A stretch of 64,000 nucleotides of DNA from Hyphomicrobiales bacterium (GCA_021775415.1 JAJFHV010000010.1:248001-312000); one strand, 5' to 3'. Shown: positions 17,982-27,470, counted from the first letter of the stretch. Made by a program: numbers and translations. The notes: generated by a model from the sequence alone, not told the origin.

Positions 17982-18305
17982 ATGTTTCGTTTAGCCACTG
18001 CGCTATTTATCGCCGCCATGCTGCTGCCAAACTCTGATCTTGGCAATCGGACAACCATAATCGGTGCCGGTCAAGCAACTACGATTGAAGTCAGCGCACT
18101 CGATGGCCTGAGTGCTGCAAAATCGATCTATGATGATTTGAGTGGGTTTTGTGAGCGTAATCACGAAACCTGTGTGACTGGAAAAGCTCTAATCGGCCAG
18201 CTGGAAACAAAGGCTCGCGAAGGCCTTGTAATGCTTTCTGATGGACCTGCCGAAAAGCAGCCAACAAATCCTGATGAAATTTTGACGGGTTCAATCGAAC
18301 AGTAA
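17982..18305 (+). CDS. DUF5330 domain-containing secreted protein
   Basis: From the ATG at 17982 (AGGTAG about 7 bases upstream) the protein has 107 residues. It starts with a hydrophobic export or anchor segment (FRLATALFIAAMLLP). Its core, AKSIYDDLSGFCERNHETC, matches DUF5330, a family of small exported rhizobial proteins with a cysteine pair. A TTG 36 bases upstream is an alternative. Its function is unknown. Confidence 0.78.
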   Translation: MFRLATALFIAAMLLPNSDLGNRTTIIGAGQATTIEVSALDGLSAAKSIYDDLSGFCERNHETCVTGKALIGQLETKAREGLVMLSDGPAEKQPTNPDEILTGSIEQ

Positions 18306-18392
18306 GAATCTGTTCAGGAATCCGCAATCCAGCAATTTTTCCAGTTTTTTTTGCCCTGTAACGGCCTATATAGGCATGGGACAGGAGCGTTT

Positions 18393-18803
18393 ATGGATAT
18401 TAAAGAAATCATAGAGAATTTTGAGTTCCTTGAAGACTGGGATGACCGTTACAAATATCTCATCGAACTCGGTTCCATGCTTGATGCGCTTCCAGAAGAA
18501 GACCAAACACGGGAAAACAAGGTTCAAGGATGTGTGAGCCAGGTTTGGGTTACTTCAACCAAATCAGAAGGAAGCGATCCGGTGCTTACCTTCAAGGGTG
18601 AATCGGATGCGCATATTGTGCGTGGACTGATTGCAATCGCATTTGCAGTTTTTTCCAATAAACACGCTTCTGAAATTCTTGCGTGCGACGAGAAGCTGGT
18701 TTTCGAGAAGATTGGCCTGTCCGAACACATTACGCCACAGCGATCAAACGGTTTGAGATCTTTGGTGACGCGTATCAAGGCTGACGCCCAGGCTGCAGCT
18801 TAG
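18393..18803 (+). CDS. sufE: SufE family cysteine desulfurase activator
   Basis: The protein has 136 residues from the ATG at 18393 (GGAG upstream). The sulfur-accepting cysteine is C47 in NKVQGCVSQVWV, preceded by DDRYKYLIELG. SufE takes persulfide sulfur from SufS and passes it to the SufBCD scaffold for Fe-S cluster assembly. No other suf gene lies in the window, which is usual in this order. Its 3' end overlaps the convergent DUF6456 gene by 29 bp. Confidence 0.93.
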   Translation: MDIKEIIENFEFLEDWDDRYKYLIELGSMLDALPEEDQTRENKVQGCVSQVWVTSTKSEGSDPVLTFKGESDAHIVRGLIAIAFAVFSNKHASEILACDEKLVFEKIGLSEHITPQRSNGLRSLVTRIKADAQAAA

Positions 18804-19608
18804 GTCGATAATCTGCTGCTCCCCATGCTCGTACCAGCCCCGATCTGGAGTTGTTGGTTTGCACAATTCCGTAGTGGCGCGCCAATTGTGAAAGGGCGGT
18901 TTTGAGCATAAGTTTTGCAGAGCGCGGTGGCCAACATCTTTCTCGTTCGACCAATTCAACGCCTTTCAAGAAACAACAAATATCAAGCGCAACTCCGGCA
19001 AGTTCCGGGCCGAGTGATTCGATTGCCCCGCCCACCCGATTGCGAGCATCCAGGGAAAAGTCAGACATTTCAGAGGGATCAACTCCATTTGTGCGTTTAC
19101 TTCCACCAATTTCAGAGCTCCAGTTTGCCGAGATATTCGGTTGCAATTGTGCACGTTCAAAATCCCTGCGAAACCTTTCTCCGGCCTGAAATTCTTCTTC
19201 TCGTAGATAAGCCCCACCCTTGCGGGATTTTCTGAACCGCAATCTGGAAAGCGGAGACTCGGCCAAATTTATCGAAACTGTATGCCCGCCATCTGCCTGC
19301 TGGGTACGTGCAGTGCTTAATGAACGATCTGACAATCCGCGCGAAGGATCAGGATGAAGTGCAAATTTCAGATACAACAGTCCGGCATCCGAAGCCTTCA
19401 TTTGGGTTTGCGTCACCACCACGTGTTTTGCAGCGATGGCCGCATCCAACACGCTCGCATCAAATCGAACGATACGGTTTTGCAAATCCAGACAGTATTT
19501 ATCTGCCTGCCTGGAAAAGCTTGTGCCCGATTTTGGATATTTCGAGAGTAGCTTCAACAATCGCAGTGATTGCTTTTCTAAAGAACGCCGCACTTCCGAT
19601 TTATGCAT
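18775..19608 (-). CDS. DUF6456 domain-containing protein
   Basis: The protein has 277 residues. The C-terminal half (FRRDFERAQLQPNISANWSS, GVALDICCFLKGVELVERER, WPPRSAKLMLKTALSQLARHY) matches the DUF6456 helical domain found next to DnaA-like regulators in Hyphomicrobiales. The start overlaps the stop of the upstream HTH gene by 8 bp (19601-19608). Such coupling suggests the two products work together. DNA binding is plausible but not shown. Confidence 0.83.
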   Translation of the reverse strand: MHKSEVRRSLEKQSLRLLKLLSKYPKSGTSFSRQADKYCLDLQNRIVRFDASVLDAAIAAKHVVVTQTQMKASDAGLLYLKFALHPDPSRGLSDRSLSTARTQQADGGHTVSINLAESPLSRLRFRKSRKGGAYLREEEFQAGERFRRDFERAQLQPNISANWSSEIGGSKRTNGVDPSEMSDFSLDARNRVGGAIESLGPELAGVALDICCFLKGVELVERERCWPPRSAKLMLKTALSQLARHYGIVQTNNSRSGLVRAWGAADYRPKLQPGRQP

Positions 19609-20077
19609 TGTTGGTATCCTTTCGCCAGGACACCGGAGCGCTCAGGCTCAACATCATGCTAACCGCTTGCTCTAATCCAGTAATCCAACCGTCGAACAAT
19701 GGCTCGTCCCGCAGATCTTCAACAACCTTGCAAGAATAGGCAATCGTAGTTCGATCCCGTCCATAAATGCGTGAAATGTCACCGTAGGAAAGAGAAAGTG
19801 ATGTGTGCATCAAGTAAATGGCAACTTGTCTTGCCCGACTTGATTTTGCATCTCCCCGCACCGGCCCCAACAGTTTGTTGGCCGATACTTTGGCACCTGA
19901 GGCAAGCATCTGATTAATCAAACGCACCATCAAGTGAACGCTGGCACACGGCATTGAACCGGGGCTAGACAGGGACTGATCGATCGTTGCCTCGTTGCAA
20001 CTTTGATTAGTTCCATCTGTTTTTTTCGGTTTTCGTATGTTTTGAAGGGGGGTTGTATGACTTACCGCACTCAACAT
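19601..20077 (-). CDS. DnaA domain-IV-like helix-turn-helix protein
   Basis: From the ATG at 20077 (strong GGGAGAG site) the protein has 158 residues. Residues about 50-135 match the C-terminal DNA-binding domain of DnaA: RARQVAIYLMHTSLSLSYGD then ISRIYGRDRTTIAYSCK, the counterpart of the DnaA signature GRDHTTV. The AAA+ domain is absent. It could bind DnaA-box-like sites and influence replication or transcription, which is inferred. An upstream in-frame ATG at 20182 would add 35 hydrophobic or basic residues and is less likely. Confidence 0.85.
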   Translation of the reverse strand: MLSAVSHTTPLQNIRKPKKTDGTNQSCNEATIDQSLSSPGSMPCASVHLMVRLINQMLASGAKVSANKLLGPVRGDAKSSRARQVAIYLMHTSLSLSYGDISRIYGRDRTTIAYSCKVVEDLRDEPLFDGWITGLEQAVSMMLSLSAPVSWRKDTNNA

Positions 20078-20282
20078 GATTTTTCTCTCCCGCACTAGGA
20101 ATATATTCCGTTTTACCATTGCTGGAAAGTAAGGGAGGAAAAAAATTTTTCCTAGAACAAGAAAACCTGCCGAATTTTTCAATCAAGACAGTATCTTATG
20201 AATGAATAGTACATCAGCGCGTCGAAAATGAGTTCCCACCCGAGATAAAGGCGAGAAAGTTCTGATTTTGAAAGGGAGCGTC

Positions 20283-20618
20283 ATGCAACCAAAATCGACA
20301 GAATTTTTGAACTCACTTGTCGCCAAACTTCAGCCAGAAGCAAACTCCTTCGTAAATGCACGAGCAGCGATCGCTTGTGAGAAGCCCAATGTTTTTCAAG
20401 CCATCGCAAACCTGACGGGGATCGACCTCAGAGACAGTGGAGATGAAATACAACCGAAGCTTAACGACGTTCTACAACGGTTGCAGTCGGGCCTGCGTCA
20501 GGAACGCAGAAACAGTCGGGCCGGCTCGCCGCTTTACGATTCAAATCGGCATATTGCCCTCAACGAAGCATTCAAGGCAATTTCTGCAATACAAAACAAT
20601 AAAACACCGACCTGGTGA
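20283..20618 (+). CDS. Conserved hypothetical protein (111 aa)
   Basis: The product starts at the ATG at 20283 with AAAGGGAG ahead of it. It is polar and helical, without signal or membrane segment. Its coding end runs into the transcription terminator shared with mucR. I do not recognise the family with certainty. A similar small protein is often seen near mucR in this order, which is why it is considered a real gene. Confidence 0.6.
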   Translation: MQPKSTEFLNSLVAKLQPEANSFVNARAAIACEKPNVFQAIANLTGIDLRDSGDEIQPKLNDVLQRLQSGLRQERRNSRAGSPLYDSNRHIALNEAFKAISAIQNNKTPTW

Positions 20619-20636
20619 CCCCAGATCGGTGTTTTT
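20602..20636. terminator. Bidirectional intrinsic terminator
   Basis: The arms AAACACCGA (20602-20610) and TCGGTGTTT (20626-20634) with inner CTGG/CCAG pairs form a strong hairpin. It is followed by TTTTTT on the plus strand and by TTTTATT on the minus strand. It sits between the convergent 111-aa gene (ends 20618) and mucR (ends 20654), so it can serve both. Confidence 0.85.
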
Positions 20637-20653
20637 TAACAGGTCAATCAAAA

Positions 20654-21100
20654 TTATTTTTTGAGCTTTGTACCCGCTTTGCGTCCCAGGCCCATTTCGC
20701 GGGCAAGCCGAGAGCGGGCTTTTGCATAGTTTGGTGCTACCATTGGATAGTCCATTGGAAGGCCCCACTTCTCGCGGTATTCCTCTGGAGAAATATCAAA
20801 ATGACTGCGGAGGTGACGCTTCAACGATTTGAATTTTTTTCCGTCTTCAAGACAGATCAAATAATCATCATTAATAGATTTTTTGATTGAGACAGCAGGC
20901 TTCGCCCGTTCAGCTGGCTGTGCATTACCCAAATTACTGGCTTTTGCCAGCGCTGAATATACTTCGCCAACCAAACCTGGTAGCTCATTCGTTGATACTG
21001 GATTATTGCTCACATATGCAGAAACGACCTCTGAGGTCATTTCCAGTACGATGTCTATACCTCCAGAGTGTTCACCTGTGTCATTTAGTGGGTTTTCCAT
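20654..21100 (-). CDS. mucR: MucR/Ros family zinc-finger transcriptional regulator
   Basis: The protein has 148 residues. An N-terminal oligomerisation region precedes the Ros/MucR DNA-binding domain ([31 protein letters not shown]). The metal site reads C83, D86, H96, H100, so the second ligand is aspartate instead of cysteine, a variant known from Mesorhizobium Ros homologs. MucR proteins act as H-NS-like silencers on AT-rich targets, controlling exopolysaccharide, motility and virulence genes and usually their own promoter. Confidence 0.95.
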   Translation of the reverse strand: MENPLNDTGEHSGGIDIVLEMTSEVVSAYVSNNPVSTNELPGLVGEVYSALAKASNLGNAQPAERAKPAVSIKKSINDDYLICLEDGKKFKSLKRHLRSHFDISPEEYREKWGLPMDYPMVAPNYAKARSRLAREMGLGRKAGTKLKK

Positions 21101-21566
21101 CTTTCTTCTCTCTTTCGATTACAAGGCCCCCATTTAATACCCGTCAATCGACGATCGTCTGTCGGTTACAACCTTATCAACCGAATCAATATAGTATTGC
21201 CGCCAAACCCGGGTATTGAGTTGCTAATTATGCCTGAATAAAATAAAAGTCAATATAACTTTAGTAATCCTGTGTACCATGCATATATAAGTTATACGAA
21301 ATATTTCATTAGAATATTTAATTTACATAGTATTGTATACATATAATCTTAAGGTTGCGTACCTGCGCTATACATGTAGCAATTTCAACCTGGAATACGA
21401 TTTCGTGAGTTGATGCAATCTTGCGTTGTTTTCCGACAATTTTTCTCAAACACATAACCTGATCGTTACTCAACAGGATTGCGATTAACTATGGATCGAC
21501 ATATTGAAACTGTGGCGGGCGACCCTATGTCGAAATCCAGTGAACTCACACAATTCGGGAAATCTA
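21101..21566. promoter_or_regulatory. AT-rich intergenic region between mucR and msrB
   Basis: This 466-base gap contains no convincing gene. It holds the divergent control regions of mucR and msrB. A 10-base palindrome GACGATCGTC (21150-21159) lies about 50 bases upstream of mucR. From about 21226 to 21355 the sequence is dominated by A and T with repeated ATATTT/AATATT runs, the type of DNA that MucR proteins bind. Autoregulation of mucR here is an inference. Confidence 0.5.
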
Positions 21567-21962
21567 ATGGCGAAAATTGAGAAAACAGAAACTGAATGGC
21601 GTGAGCAACTTTCGCCCGAGCAATTTCATGTAACAAGAGAGCACGGCACTGAACGTGCTTTTACCGGGCCCCACCAGGATGAGCACCGTCCCGGTAAGTT
21701 TTCGTGTGTATGTTGTGGAAAGCCAGTATTTTTAACTGAGACGAAATTCGACTCAGGCACTGGGTGGCCAAGTTTCTACCAACCCATCGATGCAGATGCT
21801 GTTAGCGAAAAAACGGACCGCAAATTCTTCATGGTTCGGACAGAAATCCAGTGTGCGGATTGTGAAGCCCATATTGGGCACGTGTTCAACGATGGTCCAA
21901 ATCCAACCGGATTGCGCTATTGCATGAACGGCCACGCACTTACCTTCGAGCCTGACGAATAA
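21567..21962 (+). CDS. msrB: Peptide-methionine (R)-S-oxide reductase
   Basis: From the ATG at 21567 the protein has 131 residues. Zinc ligands are C47/C50 and C96/C99. The substrate pocket is [10 protein letters not shown], and the catalytic cysteine is C119 in [11 protein letters not shown]. It reduces methionine-R-sulfoxide in oxidised proteins using thioredoxin. It lacks an export signal, so it acts in the cytosol. The gene precedes the oligopeptidase B gene by 33 bp. Confidence 0.95.
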   Translation: MAKIEKTETEWREQLSPEQFHVTREHGTERAFTGPHQDEHRPGKFSCVCCGKPVFLTETKFDSGTGWPSFYQPIDADAVSEKTDRKFFMVRTEIQCADCEAHIGHVFNDGPNPTGLRYCMNGHALTFEPDE

Positions 21963-21995
21963 GCAAACTGTACCCATCCTGATTGGATCGCATTT

Positions 21996-24077
21996 ATGGG
22001 CTCTGACCCCAAACCTCCTGTTGCCAAAAAACACCCGCTCAAAACAACGGTCCACGAGGTCACCCGCATCGATTACTATGCTTGGATGAGGGCGGATAAC
22101 TGGCAGGAAGTGATGCAGGACCCTACTGCCCTCGACGCCAGTATCCGTAAGTACCTGGAAGCTGAAAACGGCTACCAGGAAGCCCTGATGGCGGATACGA
22201 CGGATCTGCAGAAAACTTTGTTCAGTGAAATGAAAGGCCGCATCAAGGCAGACGATTCTTCGGTCCCAATGCAGGATGGGGATTGGGCGTATGGCGTTTC
22301 TTATGTTGAAGGTGGCGAACATCCCCAGTTCATTCGTGAGCAGATGAATGGAAGTAAGCGTACCGTTCTTCTGGATGGAGACATGGAAGCCCGAGACACA
22401 TCCTATTTCAGCATTGGCGGCTGCAGTCATTCACCCGATCACAAGACAATTGCCTGGTCTTGTGATGACAAGGGATCAGAATATTACACGATAGCATTCA
22501 GGGATTCTCAAACTGGCAAGGATGGCGAAACGGCCATTCCCAAAACCAACGGCGGCGGTGTTTGGACGAAGCAATCGAATGGGTTTTTCTACACAAAACT
22601 TGATGAAAACCACCGCCCTTCAAAATTGTATCTGCACACATTGGGTTCAGATGCCAAGGATCGCCTGGTTTTTGAAGAATCCGACCCCGGTTTTTTCATG
22701 AGTGCCGGCAAAAGCCAATCCGGTGATACGGTCATCATTGATATTCACGACCACCAAACCTCAGAGGCGTGGTTAATTCCAGCCGACGCGCCCGACACAA
22801 AACCGGTCTTGGTGGCAGAACGGAAAATCGGGGTGGAATACTCGGTTGATGAGGGAAGTGGCACGCTCTACATTCTCACCAATCGGGATAATGCGGAAGA
22901 TTTCAAAATTGTCTCTGCACCGCTTCAAACGCCGCACCCTGACCACTGGTCCGATCTTGTTCCTCATGAACAAGGACGATTGATACTGGCTCATTCAATT
23001 TATGCTCGCCATCTGGTTTGGCTGGAGCGTCGCGACGGGTTGCCAAGAATTGTTATCCATCGGCTTTCAGATGGCAAACAACACGCCATTGCCTTTGACG
23101 AAGAGGCCTATTCCCTGGGGTTTGGCGGGGCTTACGAATACGACACAGATACCATCCGATTTACCTACTCATCCATGACAACGCCGGCACAGACGTTTGA
23201 CTACAATATGGAAACCGGTGAGCGCGTACTCCTTAAAACCCAGGAAGTGCCATCGGGACATGATCCGGATCACTATGTGACCCGACGCATTGAAGCAGAA
23301 GCCGATGACGGAGAGACAGTCCCGATATCGCTTGTCTATCACAAGGATACACCCCTGGATGGCTCCGCACCGTGTCTCTTGTATGGCTACGGCTCCTACG
23401 GCGTCACAATCCCTGCCTCATTCAATACCAATATTTTGTCCCTTGCTGACCGTGGTTTGGTCTATGCCATCGCCCATGTCAGAGGCGGAAAAGACAAAGG
23501 ATTCCGCTGGTATGATCTGGGCAGACGCCAAAACAAACCGAATACTTTTAGCGACTTCATTGCTGCTGCCGAACACCTCATCGCAGAAAAATTCACATCA
23601 AAAGGCAGAATCATTGCTCATGGCGGAAGTGCTGGCGGCATGCTGATGGGCGCAGCCGCTAACATGAGGCCAGAACTTTTTGCAGGAATTGTAGCAGAAG
23701 TACCGTTTGTCGATGTCCTGACCACCATGCTGGATGACACACTGCCGCTGACGCCGCCGGAATGGCCGGAATGGGGCAATCCGCTGGCCAGCAAGGATGA
23801 TCACGACATGATCCTGTCCTATTCGCCCTTTGATCAAATCAGCCAACAGGAATATCCCCCAATACTTGCGGTTGGCGGATTAACCGACCCACGCGTCACT
23901 TACTGGGAACCGGCCAAGTGGGTGGCTAAACTGCGGGAATACAAGACCGGAGACAATCCGGTTCTACTCAAGACCAATATGGATGCAGGCCATGGCGGTG
24001 CGGCAGGACGTTTCCAGCGACTTGAAGAAGTGGCGTTCAGTTATGCATTCGCGTTGAAATCCGCAGGCAAAGCTTGA
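21996..24077 (+). CDS. ptrB: S9 family oligopeptidase B
   Basis: The protein has 693 residues. An N-terminal beta-propeller (about 70-410) precedes the alpha/beta-hydrolase catalytic domain. The nucleophile is in AHGGSAGGMLMG, the aspartate in GGLTDPRVTYWEPAKWVAKL and the histidine in MDAGHGGAAGR. Oligopeptidase B cleaves small peptides after Arg or Lys in the cytosol. Length and order match the family. It follows msrB closely and is probably co-transcribed. Confidence 0.95.
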   Translation: MGSDPKPPVAKKHPLKTTVHEVTRIDYYAWMRADNWQEVMQDPTALDASIRKYLEAENGYQEALMADTTDLQKTLFSEMKGRIKADDSSVPMQDGDWAYGVSYVEGGEHPQFIREQMNGSKRTVLLDGDMEARDTSYFSIGGCSHSPDHKTIAWSCDDKGSEYYTIAFRDSQTGKDGETAIPKTNGGGVWTKQSNGFFYTKLDENHRPSKLYLHTLGSDAKDRLVFEESDPGFFMSAGKSQSGDTVIIDIHDHQTSEAWLIPADAPDTKPVLVAERKIGVEYSVDEGSGTLYILTNRDNAEDFKIVSAPLQTPHPDHWSDLVPHEQGRLILAHSIYARHLVWLERRDGLPRIVIHRLSDGKQHAIAFDEEAYSLGFGGAYEYDTDTIRFTYSSMTTPAQTFDYNMETGERVLLKTQEVPSGHDPDHYVTRRIEAEADDGETVPISLVYHKDTPLDGSAPCLLYGYGSYGVTIPASFNTNILSLADRGLVYAIAHVRGGKDKGFRWYDLGRRQNKPNTFSDFIAAAEHLIAEKFTSKGRIIAHGGSAGGMLMGAAANMRPELFAGIVAEVPFVDVLTTMLDDTLPLTPPEWPEWGNPLASKDDHDMILSYSPFDQISQQEYPPILAVGGLTDPRVTYWEPAKWVAKLREYKTGDNPVLLKTNMDAGHGGAAGRFQRLEEVAFSYAFALKSAGKA

Positions 24078-24086
24078 GCCGGTATT

Positions 24087-25007
24087 TTATTTCTTTGGTG
24101 GACTGATTATCGGCGGAACGCTTTTCAGATACGCAGCTATTGCCTCACGATCTGCCTCAGAAAGCTTCGCCATGTTTTCCTGAACCGAGGTCATCGAACC
24201 GCCAAAACTGTCAAATGATGGTGTAAATCCAGTTTCCAGTGAATAGGTAATGTCCTTGAGTGACCAGTCCCCTATTCCACTCGCATGCGGTGTGATGTTT
24301 GGGATACTCCCCTTGCCTTCCGGCGCCGGTCCGCCACCGAGCCACTGAGAGGTTTTCATACCACCAATCAAATTGCGCGGTGTATGGCATTCACCACAAT
24401 GCCCAAGCGCTTCGACAAGATAACGTCCCTCTTCGACAATTGAATCGTCATCGGGAGTCTGCAGGATTGCTCCTTCTTTCAAATTGACGAGCTTCCACAA
24501 GCCAAGTCCTCTTCTAAAACGAAATGGCAGCGGTAATTCATGCGGAACGTTTTCGACTGCAACCGGCGGAAGGGATTTTAAAAACGCCCATAAATCGGCC
24601 AGATCACCGGGCTTCATTCTTGTGTAGGTCGTGTAGGGAAAAGCCGGATAATAGTGCGAACCATCCGGGCTGACACCTTTGATCATCGCATTGGCAAAAT
24701 CAGCCCCGGACCAATCGCCAATGCCTTGCGATGGATGTGGTGATATGTTGGGCGCGTAGAACGTGCCAAAGGGCGTCTTGAGCGGATGCTGTCCGCCCAG
24801 TTTCAACTTCTCGTCACCTTTTGTTTCCTTTTTTGTATGGCAGGAACTGCAGCCGCCAAGCCAAAAGATGCGCTCACCTTTCAACGCATCGCCGTCTTCT
24901 ATGCCGGCAAGATAAACATCATCAACATGCCCGGGCCGGGTCAAAAGCCAGAACAAAGCGATGCCGCAAACCCCGAGAATTACGAGTGATAGTGCGATCC
25001 GCTTCAT
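24087..25007 (-). CDS. Dihaem c-type cytochrome
   Basis: The protein has 306 residues. An uncleaved N-terminal anchor or signal (residues 3-22) precedes two cytochrome c domains, with haem motifs CSSCH (53-57) and CGECH (about 205). Each domain has the NISPHPSQGIGDWS / NITPHASGIGDWS stretch typical of the cytochrome subunits of membrane dehydrogenases. It would pass electrons in the periplasm and depends on the Ccm system encoded at the left end. No partner dehydrogenase is adjacent. Confidence 0.88.
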   Translation of the reverse strand: MKRIALSLVILGVCGIALFWLLTRPGHVDDVYLAGIEDGDALKGERIFWLGGCSSCHTKKETKGDEKLKLGGQHPLKTPFGTFYAPNISPHPSQGIGDWSGADFANAMIKGVSPDGSHYYPAFPYTTYTRMKPGDLADLWAFLKSLPPVAVENVPHELPLPFRFRRGLGLWKLVNLKEGAILQTPDDDSIVEEGRYLVEALGHCGECHTPRNLIGGMKTSQWLGGGPAPEGKGSIPNITPHASGIGDWSLKDITYSLETGFTPSFDSFGGSMTSVQENMAKLSEADREAIAAYLKSVPPIISPPKK

Positions 25008-25046
25008 GACGGCTGGATAGACCCCGCTAGAACTTTGTCTTGGATA

Positions 25047-25649
25047 TTAAGACGTAGCAGCCTCGTACATCTGGTGGACATATTCCCAGTTGATGAGGTT
25101 ATCGACGAACGCTTCAAGATACTTCGGACGCGCGTTACGGTAATCGATGTAATAGGAGTGCTCCCAAACATCACAGCCAAGGATAGGTGTTGCGCCATTA
25201 ACAAGCGGATTTTCACCATTGGGTGTTTTCATGATTTCCAGTTTGCCGTCTTTAACCGCAATCCAGCACCAGCCGGACCCAAACTGGGTTGTACCGGCAG
25301 CCATGAAATCCTCACGGAACTTGTCGTATCCGCCCAGATCTGACTCAATTGCACTTTCAAGCGCTCCCGGCATTTTCTTGCCGCCACCGTCCTTGGTCAT
25401 CCAGCTCCAGAAATGAATGTGATTATAGTGCTGTGCGGCATTGTTGAAGAGGCCGGCATTTGAACCATGACTATCGCGAACCACGTCTTCGAGGGACTTT
25501 CCCTCATGGCCTGAATCCTTCAGCAAATTGTTGCCGTTGGTGACATAGGCCTGATGATGCTTGTCATGATGAAATTCGAGCGTTTCAGCCGACATGTACG
25601 GCCCAAGGGAATCATAAGCGTAAGGTAGATCGGGCAATTCAAAAGCCAT
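25047..25649 (-). CDS. sodB: Superoxide dismutase, Fe-type
   Basis: From the ATG at 25649 the protein has 200 residues, the usual length. The metal ligands are H27, H77, D160 and H164 (CDVWEHSYYIDYRNARPKYL). Q73 in AAQHYNH points to iron rather than manganese. There is no signal peptide, so it acts in the cytosol. An in-frame start 51 bases upstream would add an atypical extension. It is divergent from the haloacid dehalogenase gene. Confidence 0.96.
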   Translation of the reverse strand: MAFELPDLPYAYDSLGPYMSAETLEFHHDKHHQAYVTNGNNLLKDSGHEGKSLEDVVRDSHGSNAGLFNNAAQHYNHIHFWSWMTKDGGGKKMPGALESAIESDLGGYDKFREDFMAAGTTQFGSGWCWIAVKDGKLEIMKTPNGENPLVNGATPILGCDVWEHSYYIDYRNARPKYLEAFVDNLINWEYVHQMYEAATS

Positions 25650-25808
25650 GGGGTTTCTCCTCAAATTTGGGTATAGAATATGTTCTCGTTGATAGCACAA
25701 TTAAGACGTTCGGGTAATTTTCACAATGGCCTCAATCGGCTTTGTTAGAGGAAATTACATTGCAAATCCGGGAGGCGTGAACCAGCCTCATTCGCAACAG
25801 GAGTTTTC

Positions 25809-26471
25809 ATGCCCTATAAAGCCTTCGTATTCGACGCGTACGGCACCTTGTTTGATGTCCATTCTGCAGTTTCGCGCCATGTGGACATTGTCGGCGAAAA
25901 CCCCGCCCGGGTGTCTAAAATCTGGCGGAACAAACAGCTTGAATACACATGGACACGGTCTCCCATCGGCAAATACAAGGACTTCTGGCAGTTGACGTCA
26001 GAGGCGCTAAGTTTTGCGCTTGAGGCTGTACCCGGTTCCAACAAGGATGCACATGAAGTGCTGCTTGCGGCCTACTTGTCTTTGGATTGCTACCAGGAAG
26101 TACCAGCGGTTTTATCGAAGCTGAAAGAGTCTGGAGCGAAGACCGCCATTCTTTCCAATGGATCACCTGACATGCTTGGCAGTGCTGTAGAATCTGCCGG
26201 CATCGCCGAATTTCTGGATGATCAGTTCTCCGTGCACGAAGTAGGAGCCTTCAAGACGGATTTTGCCACCTATGGCATGGTCACAGCAAATTATGGTTTC
26301 GAACCGGGTGAAATCGCCTTTCAATCATCAAATCGCTGGGACGCAGCAGCCGCAACAGCCTTTGGGTTTGATGCGCACTGGATCAATCGCACTGGCCAGC
26401 CAAATGAATACAATGATCTTCCCCCGAAAGCAGTTTTCAGCAATCTCAATGGGCTGCTGGACTTGATTTAG
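25809..26471 (+). CDS. Haloacid dehalogenase, type II
   Basis: The protein has 220 residues. The nucleophile is D9 in FVFDAYGTLFD. Motif II is ILSNGSPDML, the lysine motif is VGAFKTDFATY and the acidic motif is SSNRWDAAAATAFGF, all as in L-2-haloacid dehalogenases, which convert (S)-2-haloacids to (R)-2-hydroxyacids. The usual KPDP is KTDF here. A general HAD phosphatase role cannot be excluded. Confidence 0.88.
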   Translation: MPYKAFVFDAYGTLFDVHSAVSRHVDIVGENPARVSKIWRNKQLEYTWTRSPIGKYKDFWQLTSEALSFALEAVPGSNKDAHEVLLAAYLSLDCYQEVPAVLSKLKESGAKTAILSNGSPDMLGSAVESAGIAEFLDDQFSVHEVGAFKTDFATYGMVTANYGFEPGEIAFQSSNRWDAAAATAFGFDAHWINRTGQPNEYNDLPPKAVFSNLNGLLDLI

Positions 26472-26510
26472 ATTGCCACCTCCAGACGTTCTATTCATCA
26501 ATCTTGATGT

Positions 26511-26536
26511 CTGCGTTGGGTCGGAAGCGGACATTA
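26511..26536 (+). repeat. Intergenic repeat, copy 1 (TTGGGTCGGAAGCGGACAT)
   Basis: The sequence around TTGGGTCGGAAGCGGACAT recurs in the same orientation about 955 bases further on with one mismatch in the core. The core resembles short intergenic repeats scattered through many Hyphomicrobiales genomes. The two copies flank the lipoprotein hydrolase gene. The extent outside the core is uncertain. Confidence 0.5.
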
Positions 26537-26589
26537 CCGGATTGGCGATGGTCCTCACCCGTGCCTGCGGCGTTAACATAGCGAGGCCA

Positions 26590-27375
26590 TTAACGTGACC
26601 CTTCTCTCGCCGATTTTGTCGCGCGTTTCTTAAGTTTTCTAGTCAGTTCTGCAATACTGTTCAGTGTTGCAGTTTGATAAGGTGGATACTTGTCCACGTT
26701 TACGTGAGTGACGGTAGAATCTGTCGAAACGTCTATGTTTTGTAAGTTGCCTTTAAAGTCATTTGCTGCATGAATGCGGTTGTCAGACGACTTGCTGCTC
26801 GCACCAATGCGTTTATCCGCTGATTTTGGGAGGTAGTAATTCACGACTTTCTTGATACCCTTGCCAACACTGCCCGTTTCAACCGGGTCAAAAGCAATCA
26901 CCAATCCAACATCAACATTGTTGCTCGCAAGATAATTGGCAAACTTACTGCTTTCATTAGCGCCCAGCGAGTGACCTATTATGATCACAGGGTATGACAC
27001 CTTCTTACGGCTTGCCCTCACAACAATGTCCTGGGCAACCTGAGGCCACTGCGTATAGGAAAAATTCGCGGCATCGTATCCATTTTGACGCAGCTGAATT
27101 GCCATATCGTCAATGCCACGGGAAAACACGTTCGCAAGCCCTCGCATCAGATAAGTCTCACCCGAACGCTTAACGTGCTTTTTTGACCGGTTGATAATGT
27201 CAGTGGCCTGAACTGAATCCGCTTCCAGCTTATCCAATTCTATAGGCGCTGTTATCGCCCGCGAGACATTCGTGGAGGTTTTGTTGCGAGTCGAAGAATC
27301 GGCAACACAGCCATACAAAGCGGTTGCTGCAATGATGATCAACAGCTTCACCCAGAAACTCAAACACCTGAACAT
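26590..27375 (-). CDS. Putative lipoprotein with alpha/beta-hydrolase fold
   Basis: The protein has 261 residues. The N-terminus is a lipoprotein signal ending in ATALYGC. The nucleophile elbow is GHSLGAN, preceded by YPVIIIGH; an aspartate occurs in VIAFDPVETGS and a histidine in VTHVNVDKY. It is probably a surface or periplasmic serine hydrolase (esterase or thioesterase-like). The C-terminus is strongly basic (KLKKRATKSAREGSR). It is flanked by two copies of an intergenic repeat, and no operon partner is visible. Confidence 0.75.
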   Translation of the reverse strand: MFRCLSFWVKLLIIIAATALYGCVADSSTRNKTSTNVSRAITAPIELDKLEADSVQATDIINRSKKHVKRSGETYLMRGLANVFSRGIDDMAIQLRQNGYDAANFSYTQWPQVAQDIVVRASRKKVSYPVIIIGHSLGANESSKFANYLASNNVDVGLVIAFDPVETGSVGKGIKKVVNYYLPKSADKRIGASSKSSDNRIHAANDFKGNLQNIDVSTDSTVTHVNVDKYPPYQTATLNSIAELTRKLKKRATKSAREGSR

Positions 27376-27470
27376 TTTTTGCCCTCAAATCAGAAGACCT
27401 GAATTGTTGCTACCTTTCGTAGCATATTTAATGCGATTATTATTGTCACGTTTGGAGATTGATGAATGCT

